64,000 bases of DNA, from positions 248,001 to 312,000 of the forward strand of contig JAANDG010000013.1 in the NCBI GenBank assembly GCA_036852015.1, read 5' to 3'. Source of the stretch: Pelodera strongyloides (lineage: Eukaryota > Nematoda > Chromadorea > Rhabditida > Rhabditidae). Of the stretch, positions 22,730 to 35,713 are shown one piece after another (positions within the stretch are counted from its first letter, which is position 1; the number at the start of each line of letters is the position of its first letter). A program made the translations under genes and the position numbers. Below the pieces are notes generated by a model, which was not told where the DNA came from, searched no databases, and worked only from the letters and a program-made list of their open reading frames with translations.

Positions 22730-25084
22730 TTCATTTAGAATACGCTGACTATCAATTAGTGGAATTTACAGCATGCTGGAGCGACTATCGGCAACAACGG
22801 GATAAATCATAATTCTTTCTTTTCTTTCCATTTATATTCACTGGCCTTTCAAAGACACCAATTCACTAATGCAGCCCCATGTGCATGTATGCTCAAGCAT
22901 ATACGGGCTTATACGTTACACTCTTGAAGAATAATCAGAAGGAGGTTCTACATAAACAGCTAACCTTTTATTATACATTTATAAGTTGTTTAGCTACGTA
23001 GCGCATGAGGACTCCTGCGGGTGGAGGTTAGTGACGATGCTAGGCCCCTACTTCACTTGTGTGATGGCCCTGAGAACGTATTTGCTTGTTGATTACTGTG
23101 GTTGTGTACTTTTATGTGTTGCACGTTTAGGTTTGTTGAGAACGTGAACACGTAGTTCTTTTGTTGAGGGGTAACGTGGCTAAATTAAACTAAAAACAAA
23201 ATACGGGTTGGCTGTGTATGTGGGACCAAATTCTTTGTTTCGCTTTCAACATTTTCTTTGTGAACTCTTGTGGATTTACATCTATATACATATACTGTTG
23301 GTGGAATTATTTCCAAGTATCTATATTATCTACTTTGATTTTTTCTTTTCATCGTCTCTCACGGCGTTGCGCTCTTTTAATGAGTATAATAAATATTCAA
23401 ATATTAGGCTGAGGCTTGGTATGCAACTAACAATTTGTGCGACTTCTTTGGAAGTTTTCTGTTACTTGTTTGTGCTTATTCTGCCATGTATAAATCATTT
23501 CTGCCATGTCTAATTCTTCAACAATGTCTTCACTTTGACTTGACCACTTCAAATAAAATGGCGGAACTCTTTGCTTTTCTATCCAATTCTCATACTTTGA
23601 TAGAGAGAGAGAGAGAGAGAGAACACAGGGAGATAGGGAGAGATAACGAGAGAGAGGGAGAATGACAGAGAGTGAACAAGCGTAAAGTATGTAAATTATA
23701 CCCTCGGGAATCAACCCAACATTTGTGGAACTCCATTGCCAGCAGTGCGTTCTTTGCTTGTTTTCATACAAGGAATGAGTGAATTTTTCCTTCGTATCAC
23801 GAGAGGAATTCGTTGGGAGACTTACAGTCAAAAACTACAGTACTTCAGTACTTCAGTTGAATGGTAATAGTATTGTACTGAAGCAATTTCTCACTCTTAC
23901 TCTCTCTCTCTCTCTTACCCTCTTACCCTTTCTCACTGCGTCTTTCTCGTTCTCCTTACTTTTCTGTCTCACTATTTTTTTTTACTTTCTCTCTCTCCAC
24001 AACCTTCGCTTACTCTAATTCATAGTGCTCCGGCCGCCTGCATATCAAATCGCGAGGCCTTCCGTTTTTCTGCTTTTTGTTTGAATTGACCTCGTCCCTT
24101 TTACATATGTTCTGAGCTTGTTTTTATAAATAATTTCAAGAATACAGTGTGGCCAGCCCAACTTTAAGTATAGTTCATTGTTGCTGAATTAGAGAAATGT
24201 CCAAATTACTGGACGTAAATACTACCAATGATGGTTGCCCTAATGAAGCTGCGCAGTCGCCGCGCAATAAAAGATTGTCCGCCGCAGCGTAGCGGCGCAC
24301 TCCTCTTGTGTGCAGGGGGTTCACTGCCAGCGCGCGAAAAGATGAGGGTGGTTTGGACGCGGCGCGATAGTTGCGCCTCCATTGCGCGGGGTTTTGCGGC
24401 AATATCCCCCATGGTTGCCTTGTGTTTGCCATGTGAAACACACGAAGAAATAAATAATATGGGCCTGTCAACGTGCTCTCTCTCCCTTTTTTATTTCTTT
24501 CTTTTTATTCAACTCTTTGAGAATGCATTGATTCTACTCTCTATCGTCCTATGTACATGTCCAAAGCAAAGGGAGGCGGGGCACCCCAAACTACTTGTTA
24601 GAATAGAAAAGATAGAGGATTTTGTCTCAGAAAGAGCGTTCCATTTCATTTAAAATGAAATACCGGCCGGTTTTTGAAACACCAAGTACACCAGAATTCC
24701 TATGCCTATGCAGCTTATGCAAATGACCATAAATTAGATTAAAAAAAATCGAGCTAAATTCGAGCAAATTAGCATAAATACGTAAGAATTCAGTTGTCCA
24801 CGATGCGTTTCAGAAAACCGGCCGGTATTTCGCTTTACTTGTAACATGAGTATTTTTTCATGAGCAACAAAGCCTATGTATTTATGATAATTGTAAGTGA
24901 GCTCGATTTTTTTATTCTAACCATACTCATTTGCATCTGTCCAAATCCGTTTCGAAAACCGGCTGTTATTCCGCTTTAAATGTTGGCATATACACCCCGC
25001 TCCTCTTTTTACTGTGCACGTCCAATTTTTTTTATCATTCGAGTTTAGGTTGAGTTTTGTTCCAGATAATATATTTTATCGTCA
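22730..25084. other. Intergenic region upstream of the giant gene
   Basis: Contains the LINE 3' flank, a GA microsatellite (about 23600-23625), a CT-rich tract (23895-24000), a GC-rich island (24240-24420), a MITE family A copy (24650-24836) and a family B end (24940-24980). Promoter elements for the next gene are presumably here, but none can be pointed to. Confidence 0.5.
24650..24836. repeat. MITE family A copy
   Basis: Inverted repeat with ends AAAATGAAATACCGGCCGG and CCGGCCGGTATTTCGCTTTA. The inner part (GCAGCTTATGCAAATGA, then ATTCGAGCAAATTAGCAT) is shared by the other copies. Confidence 0.9.
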
Positions 25085-25112
25085 ATCCTTTCAGAAATGC
25101 ACATTGGCCATG
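25085..25112 (+). promoter_or_regulatory. Probable trans-splice acceptor and start codon of the giant gene
   Basis: ATCCTTTCAG (ending 25094) is followed 15 bases later by ATG at 25110, in the context GGCCATGG. The encoded N-terminus is a good signal peptide, which supports both the start and an SL acceptor here. Confidence 0.6.
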
Positions 25113-28100
25113 GAAGTTAGGATATTATTCACACTAGTTACCGGTGAGTGTCAAGTTTTTATTGGCTATAATATTGCAAAGAAAAGAAAATTAACAACAT
25201 TCGTTGCAAGTGTCCGGAGGCCGATTCCCTATGCCGGTGCAGAGAAGGTTCTCCACCCGACTGGTTATTAGTACAAATATTTCTTCCAGGAACTGTCGCA
25301 GCGTTTCTGCGAGTCGAAACGGGGCATCAGAATATCCACATTGAAGGACGTTAGTTAACTTTTTTTTCTCCTTTTAATTTTTCCTTTCTAAACAGTTACG
25401 TAACGAATACCTGATTTTTCTCTTTTTTTAGTCTTTATCTTTATGAGCACTCGTTCTGCTAACTTCACAATAATAGATCTCTAAATATTTGGATTTTAGA
25501 AAGGTAGAATCTTCGAGCTTATTAAGAAAAGTAGAATCTTCGAGCGGTAGGACAAATTGGACAGATGTAAACCAAATCTTTATGTCAACGTTAAGCTCGA
25601 CTGGTTATTTATTTAGTCGTCATAAGTAAGCTCTAAGATTCTACCTTCCTATGAAGTTATCTTCTCCCAAATGGAGCACGCAACTATTTGGATTTTTTTT
25701 AGAATTTTTTTTGTTCGCGATACCCCCTGTTAGACCCACATACTCATAACAAGAAATACAGCATAGTTGCATTGCCTTGGTTAAATCGGATAGCCGTCTG
25801 ACTAAACGTATTAACGTAACTTTTGAGCTAAGGACGTAACCTGGATTCCTTCTAAGTTCTCGATTCCTTCTAATACCCTGTCCTTCTGTGTTCTCGAGTG
25901 ATGTTCTTACTTCTTTTCACCCTGCCAACCGCTCACATTTTCGTGTCATATTCGATGAGAAGGGATTAATTTTCCCTTCACTTCCAGCATTTTTGCTCGG
26001 CCATTTCTTTTTTTCCGTTTTTTTTTCTCCGTTCATTTTTCCTCTTGCAAATTGTGCACAAGTTGAGGGCAACAACCAAAAGTCGAATGTTATTAAAGGG
26101 GTATGACACGTGGTTTTGAAACGCATGCTGGAAAGCCGCATTTCATGTATTATTTGCAAGTTGTGCGCAAGTTGAGGGCAACAACCAAAAGTCGAGATAT
26201 TAAAAGGATGTGACACGCGGTTTTGAAACGCATGCTGGAAAGCCGCATTTCATGTGTTATATCGTTATATGCGAATGTCCTTCCAGAACATTCTAGCACA
26301 GAAATTTGCATATAATACAAAAGCATTGAGCTTGGCAGGCTAGCTGCATAGTAGTTGAAAAAAAATATTTTCCTTACACACAGTTATGCTATTGTTAATT
26401 ATTACCTTCTGTTTTCATTATAGGTGATTCGTACTTTGGATACTACACGCGAGTTTCCTTCGAAAATTTAACTTGTGCCGAAGCTGTATCCATTCATTGT
26501 CTGGCACCTCTCACTGGGGCTGAGGAAATGTAAGTGTCATTCGATTATCGATTTTTCGCTGTCTTTTTATCATTATCGATTTTTTCACTATCGTTTTTTT
26601 CTCACCTTATATAATAATTATTATTATTACGAACGCATAGTGAATAGATAGTGCACACTTTCGTCATTCGAAGTGAATGTTTGATCTCGATTTGTTAATG
26701 TCGAGTTCCTTTTAATTATCCGAATCAGTTTCCTGTATACTTATTGATTATATTAATATTTTTCCATATCTTGCCTTTATCAATTTTTCTATACTATGTC
26801 AAAGCAAAAAACTGGCCGGTTTTTGAAACACATCGAGTAAAAATTAAAATTCTTATTATAAAAACCAGCATTCTTATGCAGCTTATGCAAATGAACATAA
26901 ATTAGAATAAAAAATCGAGCCAAAATCGAGCACCTTAGCATAAATACGTAAGAATTCAGTTGTCCACGATACGTTTCAAAAACCGGCCGGTATTTCGCTT
27001 TAAAGGCTCACGTTTATGTCTTCTAACGTTCCTAACGAAGGTGAATAGAGATGGTCATTCCTTAGCGTATGGGGGAACGTTGTGTAGCGTATGTGAGGGG
27101 GAAATTGTGTTAGCCGGGGAGAGTGTCCCTCTGATTTCAATTCTATTACTGTCCGACATCTTTAGCGTGGAGATTATTTGGTCAAAGAGTCAGAGATGTG
27201 TCCCCGATAATACGAGGATATATAAGCTCCCCCGCAGTAGCCTTGGACCAGCCCTATCCTACATAGTTAGGCTGTAGGGAAATTGTAACTTGAATTAGCA
27301 TAATATTTTTGGTAATAGTTTAAGTTAGCTTACTGGATAAGAAAGTTAGGTGGATTAGTATTTTATATTAGGTAATATGTTGAATTAACAAGTATAAGAA
27401 AGTGAACTAGCAAGTTAGTACTGTAGGGAGAATTTCATATAGCGAAGATATTTTATGAGCAATATGAGCGTTTAGTAGCGGGAATCGTAAAATATCGAAG
27501 ATCTGTATGAGAAATACTGGCATTTATTAACTGTTTACAGTTTCTGAAGTAGTCAAAATTGGCTTGACGAGCCTTACGTAGTGTATCGGCCAGTTTTTAC
27601 AAAGGACACTGTCCATTATACGTTCAAAAAACCGGCTGTTATATCGCTTCAAGTTCATTGTTTAGTTTTTTTTTTGGTATTTTGAGCTTTCGTTCAGCTT
27701 CTCACCCTTCTGGGTTTATTTTGGAAGTCTAAGTATACTTGAGAACTGAAAAGGGTCCAATGATTGAATGTGAAGGGTGCGCCCTCGGGCTCTTCTAATA
27801 AGTGTTTTTGCTCTCGTTTGGTGCTCGATATGAAACTCGGTTATTCGCATAATACATTACTAGTACTATAATTTATCGGTCTTTTACATATTTTTGGTTA
27901 GATCGGTATATATTATTAATGTAATTGTAAGTAGCAAACAAGGACCGCTTTGAGCACGAGGGAAGTGCCCGACGAATTTTTAGGATACAAAAGAGTAACA
28001 CACTTGAAGACGGTTCCCTGTTGTTTTCAATGAACATGTCATAAGCAAACCTTGAAATTGTACTTGAACTCCCTTGAATAAAGGTGCATGCTCTTGAAGC

Positions 28101-31100
28101 CTAAAACAAAACAAAAAAATCCAGTTTTCATAGAAAGTTCATAGAAGTTCATAGAATAGAAAGTTCATAAAAAGTACATATAATTATTCACATGTACATA
28201 GGTTATTAATAACTTAACATAACATTTATTACGACAAAAAAGTATCGCGCAAGTTTTGACAATATAACTTGCCGATAGCTTTTTGGCGATAGCTTTGCCG
28301 AATTGTTGGCGAACAACGAATAAATGGATAATAATACAAAAAACACCCAGATGAAAATGCATTACAAAAACTAAAATAAGTGACATTTGTTTCAACAAAG
28401 TTACAGTAATAAAGCAGGAATTTACAGGAATAATAGATTCATTCCAAAACTAACAACTTGACATTCTTTAGTGATCTATTCTACACGCAATGCGATTCTG
28501 ATGCGTGGCAGGTCGCTCATTACAGTAACACGAAAGAGGTCTTCTTTTTAAAGGTATGTGATTATTATTTTTTTATCAAAGTATACTTTAAAGAGCACCG
28601 CATTCATAATTGCGCCGCTCAGGATTTTCTTTCTTACCATTAGGTGCCCGCTGAGTTGGTCTTCGTATGGTATTGTAGACGATTCCAATCATTGTTGGCG
28701 TTGGTGTTGGCGTTATCGATGGCGTTGGCGTTGGCGATGGCGACGGCGTTGGCGATGGCGTTGGCGAATTGTTGGCGATTAAATCAGAATTTCTGAAAAT
28801 GTGAATCTGAATTTTTGAAGGACCAAATATGGGCGAAACAGTTTTCCGTGACTTCACGACAACCCCTGTCTATTGTGGATATTCAAGTACAGCCGTGTTC
28901 TTCACAAAAAGTCACCAAGTAAGATTATATTTTAAAATGTATTTTATTTTAACTACCAATATTTGCTGCCAGTGAATAAGCCACTGCTGGCTTTTACGAT
29001 CACATTTATGGTATACTGATATGATATGCAGTTCTCTGAGATCTCTAGTGATTGTTGTTTTCGTCGCTTTTAGTTAGACTTGAGTTGTTTTGTCAACAAA
29101 TATTCTAAACAGTGCAAATTTTATTGAGTTTACAAAAAAAGGCTATAATTACTTTTGTTGGGTTTTAAAACCGTAATTTTCAAGTATAATAAGATGACTT
29201 GCCTTATCACTTTTGTAGTCTGATTCGAAGTAATTGAACAATTTACGGTAAGGTTAGACCTGTTTTCGCAAGAGAACTGAACTCCGTGCGGGTCCCGTGC
29301 ATGAAATACACGGTCCGGCCTGTTCTAGCAAATTGTAAGCAATTAGAATATTCTAGTTTGTTGGAATGTCCAAAGGAAAACAAGCGTCGGCACCGCTCAC
29401 ACCGGATAAATGGTGCACTTCGAGTGCACGAATCGGAGTTGAATCTAAGGAGAAAGAGGTACTTTTTTTTTACTTTACATAGTAAAGGGGGGCGTGGCGC
29501 AGTGGCAAGCGCCTTGCACCAGGCCACCGGTCGTTGGTTCGATCCCGGCCCGGAACCCCTCCACCCCAACAAAGGTGTAAAAATTGGTAGCTGGGTAAAA
29601 CCGGCGGAGATAAATCGGCTTCCCGAGAAAATTGGCCTCCGGGAAGTTTAAAGGCCAGTTCGTTCGGCTTCAGAAATGACCCGGACCCCGGTGCACCATT
29701 TCTGCGGATTCGGTTGATATAACCCGGTACTCTTTATCTTTTTATCTTTATCTTTATCCTTATATAGTAAAAGAAATGGGGGCTAAACGGACGGGAACCA
29801 TTTTGTGCAGAAAGGGTATATTAACATTAGAGCGAAATACCGGCCGGTTTTTGAAACGCATCGTGGACAACTGGATTCTTGCGTATTTATGCTAATTTGC
29901 TCGATTTTTTAAATTTTAACTTATGTTCATTTGCATAAGCTGCACAAGAATGCTGGTGTATTCGATGTGCTTCAAAAACCGACCGATAATTCGCTTTAAC
30001 ATTAACACCGATTTAACATGTTAACATCCACATATCTGCACCTGGGGGGGGGGGGGGAACTGGCCGTATACCTCATTATACGATTCAGTATACCTCATTA
30101 TACAATTGTTGGTTCAGGTCAACGTCGGAGTCGACTCGTTCCTTCATTCTAGAAAATTCTCCCTATTTAATATCGGATAATATAACGATATCAGCTGATG
30201 AATCAGTTGTGATCGAGCCGGGAGTCCGAATCCGCTTTCAACCAAATACGGGAATATTTATATACGGTAGGGGAGTGATTATATGCTAATATTGACGGAG
30301 CCCAGTGGTGCGCGGCGAAACGCTGGCACGGCGAGGGCCTGAATATAATTAGACTAAAAATCGCGCAATATGGCGCAGTTCTTTTTATACACTCGTCCCG
30401 CATACGCTTCACAACCGGCTGTTATACCGCTTTAACAAATACGCCGCTACAGTACACTTTTCAGGGACTTTGCACGCAAATGGAACGAATGAACATCCGA
30501 TCTACCTCGAGCCGGCTGCCAATACTCGATGGATGGGCGTTCTTGTGAGTAGTCACGGTGAGTATTTCGATATTTTTCCAAAAAGTGGCCATGTTTTCGC
30601 CGCGCACTTTTAAGCCTAAGCCTAAGCCTAAGCCTAAGCACGGCGCTACCACTGCTTTTCCTCAGTGAACTGAGTACGTCCTCGTTATTATCCTTATCCA
30701 AGTCTTTTTTTTAACAAAATGAAAAACCTCAAGCATGTTTTCCAAGCCAGTTATGTGCTTTTGTGGCACAAAATGACACAGAATTTTCATAAAATACAGG
30801 TAAATGTAGTTGTAAAATATAGGGAAATGCAGTATTCGTTTCGCAACCCACGTGTCATACCGCTTTAAACATCCAAACACCTTTTTTAGCGGCTTCCCAG
30901 TCATCGTTTGTGTATGTGAATGTGAGTTCGTCCGAAATGGGAATAACAGTACGGGATTCCGCTACTTTTCCCTATTTCGATCACGTCATATCGGACGGAA
31001 ATTTAAATGGATTCACCTTTGATGTCACTAAGGTACTAAAGTAAAATTAATATTTACTGTTTTAGAAGTTTATCGATGATATTTTTCTATTTTGTCAAAG

Positions 31101-31449
31101 GCACTAAGGTCTCGAGATGTATGTAAGAAATTGTGAATAGCTCATCCGCCTTGTATATTATAAATAATAAAGGACCTTTCGGAGGAGACGCCGCTCGTGC
31201 GCCACATGTTTGCCGCGTACATGCGCCTCCCCCACCGCTCACCCTAGAAATCGCGCCGCACGCTGTGGTCGTGCACGCTCTTTTTCTGCGCAAGGATCCG
31301 GGATGACGCATGCTTCGCGCTGAAAAAAAAACTATAAAAAATTGGAAAATATATCCTATTTTCAGAACGAAGTAAATGACCAGCCTCTTCGTGTCTTCAA
31401 GGCTTCCGCAGTGAACAATAAACAAAACGGATTCCATATTTACGGAAAG
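25110..31449 (+). CDS. Segment: signal peptide and first beta-helix module
   Basis: Exons 25110-25143, 25290-25349, 26424-26529, 28472-28553, 28644-28664 (a 21-nt microexon), 28821-28918, 30118-30266, 30465-30557, 30890-31032, 31366-31449. Residues ~134-214 carry the cap ITISADESVVIEPGVRIRFQ followed by GTLHANGTNEHPIYLEP, then W-MGVL. This is the pattern (P-G-x-V-x-I-x-F ... G-x-L-x-x-x-G-T ... P-I-x-L) that opens right-handed beta-helix units in animal surface proteins. A pair of Cys around residues 40-60 precedes it. The microexon is needed to keep phase between its neighbours and is the least certain part. Confidence 0.75.
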
Positions 31450-34400
31450 GTATAAAGATATCAGAATAATGTGGTGGTATATTTTGTCTTTAAACACGAT
31501 ACATTTTCATTCTCAAATGCACCGAACAGAGACGATACACATAGAACGGCTGGGCCCATGTCGTGACGGTTTGCACGGAAAAAGACCATTTTGTGACATT
31601 TCGTGATGGGCTAGCGGCGGTTTTTTTCTTCGTGAAAACGAAAAACGTCACCACGTGGTCATGAACAAGTCACGAAATGGGCGCGAGCGTTTCCCAGGTA
31701 GAAATTCTGAATTCTCAGTGTCACGAGGCTTGCACTACTTTTTCATCACTTACGCTTACTTAGGCAAATCACGATTTTGGCACAATATGCAAGTTGTGAA
31801 TATTGTATGCCACGTTGTGCTTCTGAAGACCTTTTCTGAAGAGTGTGCTTGACAAATGTATTTGTATTTCCATTCATTCAATGCAAATTGCATGTCAATA
31901 TGTAATATGTGCACTTAGAATGAAACACAATTTGCATATGCATATGGGAATGTAGTTGTCCTGCTTACGTTTCAAAAACCACTTGAAATATACGTATTGT
32001 CATGAATAGTCATTTTTTTGGATGCGTCAACTTTAGACTTAAATGGTTACAGGCGGGGATAGGATAGACTATAGACTTTTATAACGATCGCTACCTTTGT
32101 AAAACACTGCAGTTCTTTGGAAGTTTTTTTTAAATGCAACGATATCATTTTATATCACTTTTTTATATGGCTACGTTTCTAAGCTTTGCTGTTGAACATA
32201 ATATGTTACTAATGCATATATTAGTAACTATAATTTATAATGACAAAATAATATATGCACCAAAACTTTGATCTTTGAACTTTGAACAATAGAATTGAAC
32301 ACCAAACAATAGAATTACCAAACAATAGAATTTTGCTTATAAAAAAGGTTACCTAATAATAGGTGAAGTTTGGTGAAGGGACGGGCCCATCAAAATAAAC
32401 CTGTATTTAGCATGTTTTTATAATTTGTATAAATGGGATTTATTATTATATATGTACACTAAATTTCGGCTAGACTTTATCCCGCTGAAATTTTTCGGTG
32501 TCGATAGTCGGAGAACCATACCGTAGACGAACAACAATTGCACCCTTATTTCTTCGCCGTGTGACCCGAGGGTAACTGGCTCTTGCTGTGTCCCAGGAGA
32601 GTATCTGTCTACAGCCATATTCCCCCGGGACACGCGGTAAGGAAATAAATAAGGCAATTGTTGTTCGTCTACGGTATGGTTCTCCGATTATCGACACCGA
32701 AAAATTTCTAGGAGAAATTTTGCGTACGTTTACTATAAAAATCCCCCTTTATACAAATTATAAAATCATGCTAAATATATGTTTATTTTAATGGGCCCGT
32801 CCCTTTAAAGTGATACATGTTTAAATGTTTATGTGTTGTAAATTGTTTGCTTGATGATCTCCACACATTATTACCATGTAATAATAAATACTTTTGTCAC
32901 TTCACTGTTTCTTTTTGTGCAGCACTTGATGGTGAATATCACAGCATGTTTTGAAGAGAAATTTGGACAATATAAGCCTTTTAAACCATAATATAATGGT
33001 ATTTTCATTCTATGTAATTTTTCGAGAGCCTGAGCAAAATCGTTATCATGACTTTTGTAAACATTAGAATCTGTAATAAAATGCAGGAAACTTAAAAAAA
33101 ACATCCTTTTCTACGTTGGCTTAGATTAAGCAAAGCAAAATAATGAAGTAGTATTTTATTATGAAATGAGGCATGAAATATAAGATTCTATGAAGAACGT
33201 AGTTTGTGCAGATCCTTGGTCTTTCTACCATTGTGTTATGTTGCTCAAATAAGGGTTGTGATGTTGTATTGTGTGTAATTGCCCAAATTATCATCATGAG
33301 CATAGCTAGAGGTGTTCGGTGTTTCGCAGGTTAGCCACTAGTTGGTTGATGGAAAAATAGGATTGTTTTCTTTATTTTATCTTAGTATTTGTTTATTATC
33401 TTTTTACATTAGCGTTAGATGTGATGCGCTTTTGAGGGGCGTAAAAAATGAAATTGAAAATATGAATAGCTTCTAGATCACTTATTAACGCTGAAGGGTG
33501 ATAACCTGGTTAGGTTATAGTCGTAACTTAACATTAAAGCGAAATACCGGCCGATTTTTGAAACGCATCGTGGACAACTGAATTCTTGCGTATTTATGCT
33601 AATTTGCTCGGATTCAGCTTCAGTTTTATTCTAATTTGAGTTCATTTGCATTGTTTCAAAAACCGGTATTTCGCTTTAAACTGAATGAGCTACACCTCCC
33701 CTTCCGCACGTTCTTCCATGTAATTGCTTGATGTTGTATCGATTGATCGAATGTGTGAATAAAGGTTTCTTTACATGCGAATTTCCGTTTAGGCCCCGAT
33801 ATTCTTGGACGCTTGCTTGGCGGCTTCAAATCATGAGAACGGCTTCTATATAGAAGGGACATCGTCAGTTCTTCTCACAAACTCGCACTCCTTTTCGAAT
33901 AATGGTAAGAGCGTAAGAGTTCTGATATGTTGAATATTGTCGGGTGTGGATATATGTAGCAGGAGAAGCCTATGCCTTTCTACGTGACTGCGATATGTTC
34001 CTTTCTAAGTGACTGATATGTTCCTTTCTAATCTACTGATATGTTCCTTTCTCTTTCCCCCCAAATAAGTTCCTGAATTTTTCGTTTCATCGATGCGGTC
34101 TACGGGATTATGTCTGCGCCATTTAGTTAGTATAAATATTTATTTGCATAGAATATATGGGAATGCAGTTCGTCAACATACGTTTCAAAAACCGGACGTT
34201 CTACCGCTTTATCCTAAAAAATATTTCAGGAGATGGTATCCTTGTGAATTCAACAAATAACCTCAACATAAACAATTCGTTGTTTGGAGCAAATGCCGCA
34301 AATGGTGTGCGTATTGTCCGTGGAGCGCTTCCAGGTAATTATTTTTATTTTTATTTATTTTCTTCATCTTGCTCACAGACTGTGTAGCGATAGAGACTTA

Positions 34401-35668
34401 TTAGGCGTGTAATTAGTGAATGGTTGTAAATGCAGTCCAGCACACGTTTCACAAGCCCGTTCCATATCGCTTTAATGTAAGCTAAAATTTATTTCAGCCA
34501 CCGAGCTGATATCGATCAAGTTTCTTGGAATGAACGTGACTGGACACTACTACAATCCAGCTGGTATTTTTATATTTTATGTTTTATTACTGCGAATTAG
34601 GATAAGCAAATCTTGATGACGTTTGCAAGAATCTTCATTTAAAATTAAAAACGGTTCTACTTCCAGTGCTGATCGACGAGTGCTCCAACATGGACATTTA
34701 TATGTCATCCTGTCACATTTATGATAATTCCAATGGTGGTCTGACAATTGGAGGCCAGAGTGCAGACTGCGAGGTTCGGGTGATACACGGTAACTGGACG
34801 CGGAATAGGGGTATGTTAATTATTAGAACGCTACAGTAAGATGTGATTAGGTAATATCTGCAGTAACACTTTCCATAGGATCATGCATCTCTCTGAAAAA
34901 CATCTGGAAACTTTATTGTAAAGAAGAATGACACCATGCACTAACTTTATACTCTGAGGAACAGCCACCATATCGACATACCATATACCATTACTACCAT
35001 AATCATTACATTTCATCACTGCTCTTTCAGGCCCAACTCTGTACATGAAGAACCAATCATCCGGAATTTTCCTCGTGGAAGAAAATTTCTTCACGGAAAA
35101 CCATCTGAATATTTATACGGACCGCGAATCGTTGCTGTCAATCAAGGCGGCAGAAAGTAAGCGCTCACTTTGTAATGCTTTATGGCCTGTCCATGTACGC
35201 GATTCGCACTTGCGAAAATGACAAATGCCTGTCCATGTTCGAGTCGATGTAAATGACATGGTCCCGCAGCGATTTTGGATCTAGTATGTACCTATTTCAA
35301 AATACTAACTTCAAATAGTATGGAACTGATACACTTTCGCTGCAGGACCACGTCAAATGCGTTATTAGCATGGGTTACGGTAGGCATTTGACATTTAAGG
35401 CCTGAACATGGACATGCATTTCTCATTTTCGCAAGTACGAATCGCAAACATGACCGGCCAATAGTTTGCAAGTTTACAACCATTAAAAGTTAAACCTAAG
35501 CGTCTTACAGTTAGTACTAAATGTACCGGTATAGATTTATCTTAATTTTCAGAAACTACAATTGTGATATCAGACAATCAGTTCACGAAAAATACTATGG
35601 AATCGGTGTTGAAATTGTCGCAAGTCGGTGGGTGTCTTCTTTATATTCATTAATTCCATCAATATTTT

Positions 35669-35713
<45 letters not shown>

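Noticed and set aside
24228..24653. 141-codon open frame on the plus strand and overlapping minus-strand frames
   Set aside because: They run through a GC-rich island and into a MITE; no splice sites, and composition like the other non-coding GC islands.
28588..28857. Minus-strand Pro/Thr-repeat frame (TPSPTPSPTP...)
   Set aside because: Produced by the GGCGTT minisatellite; no start context or partner exons.
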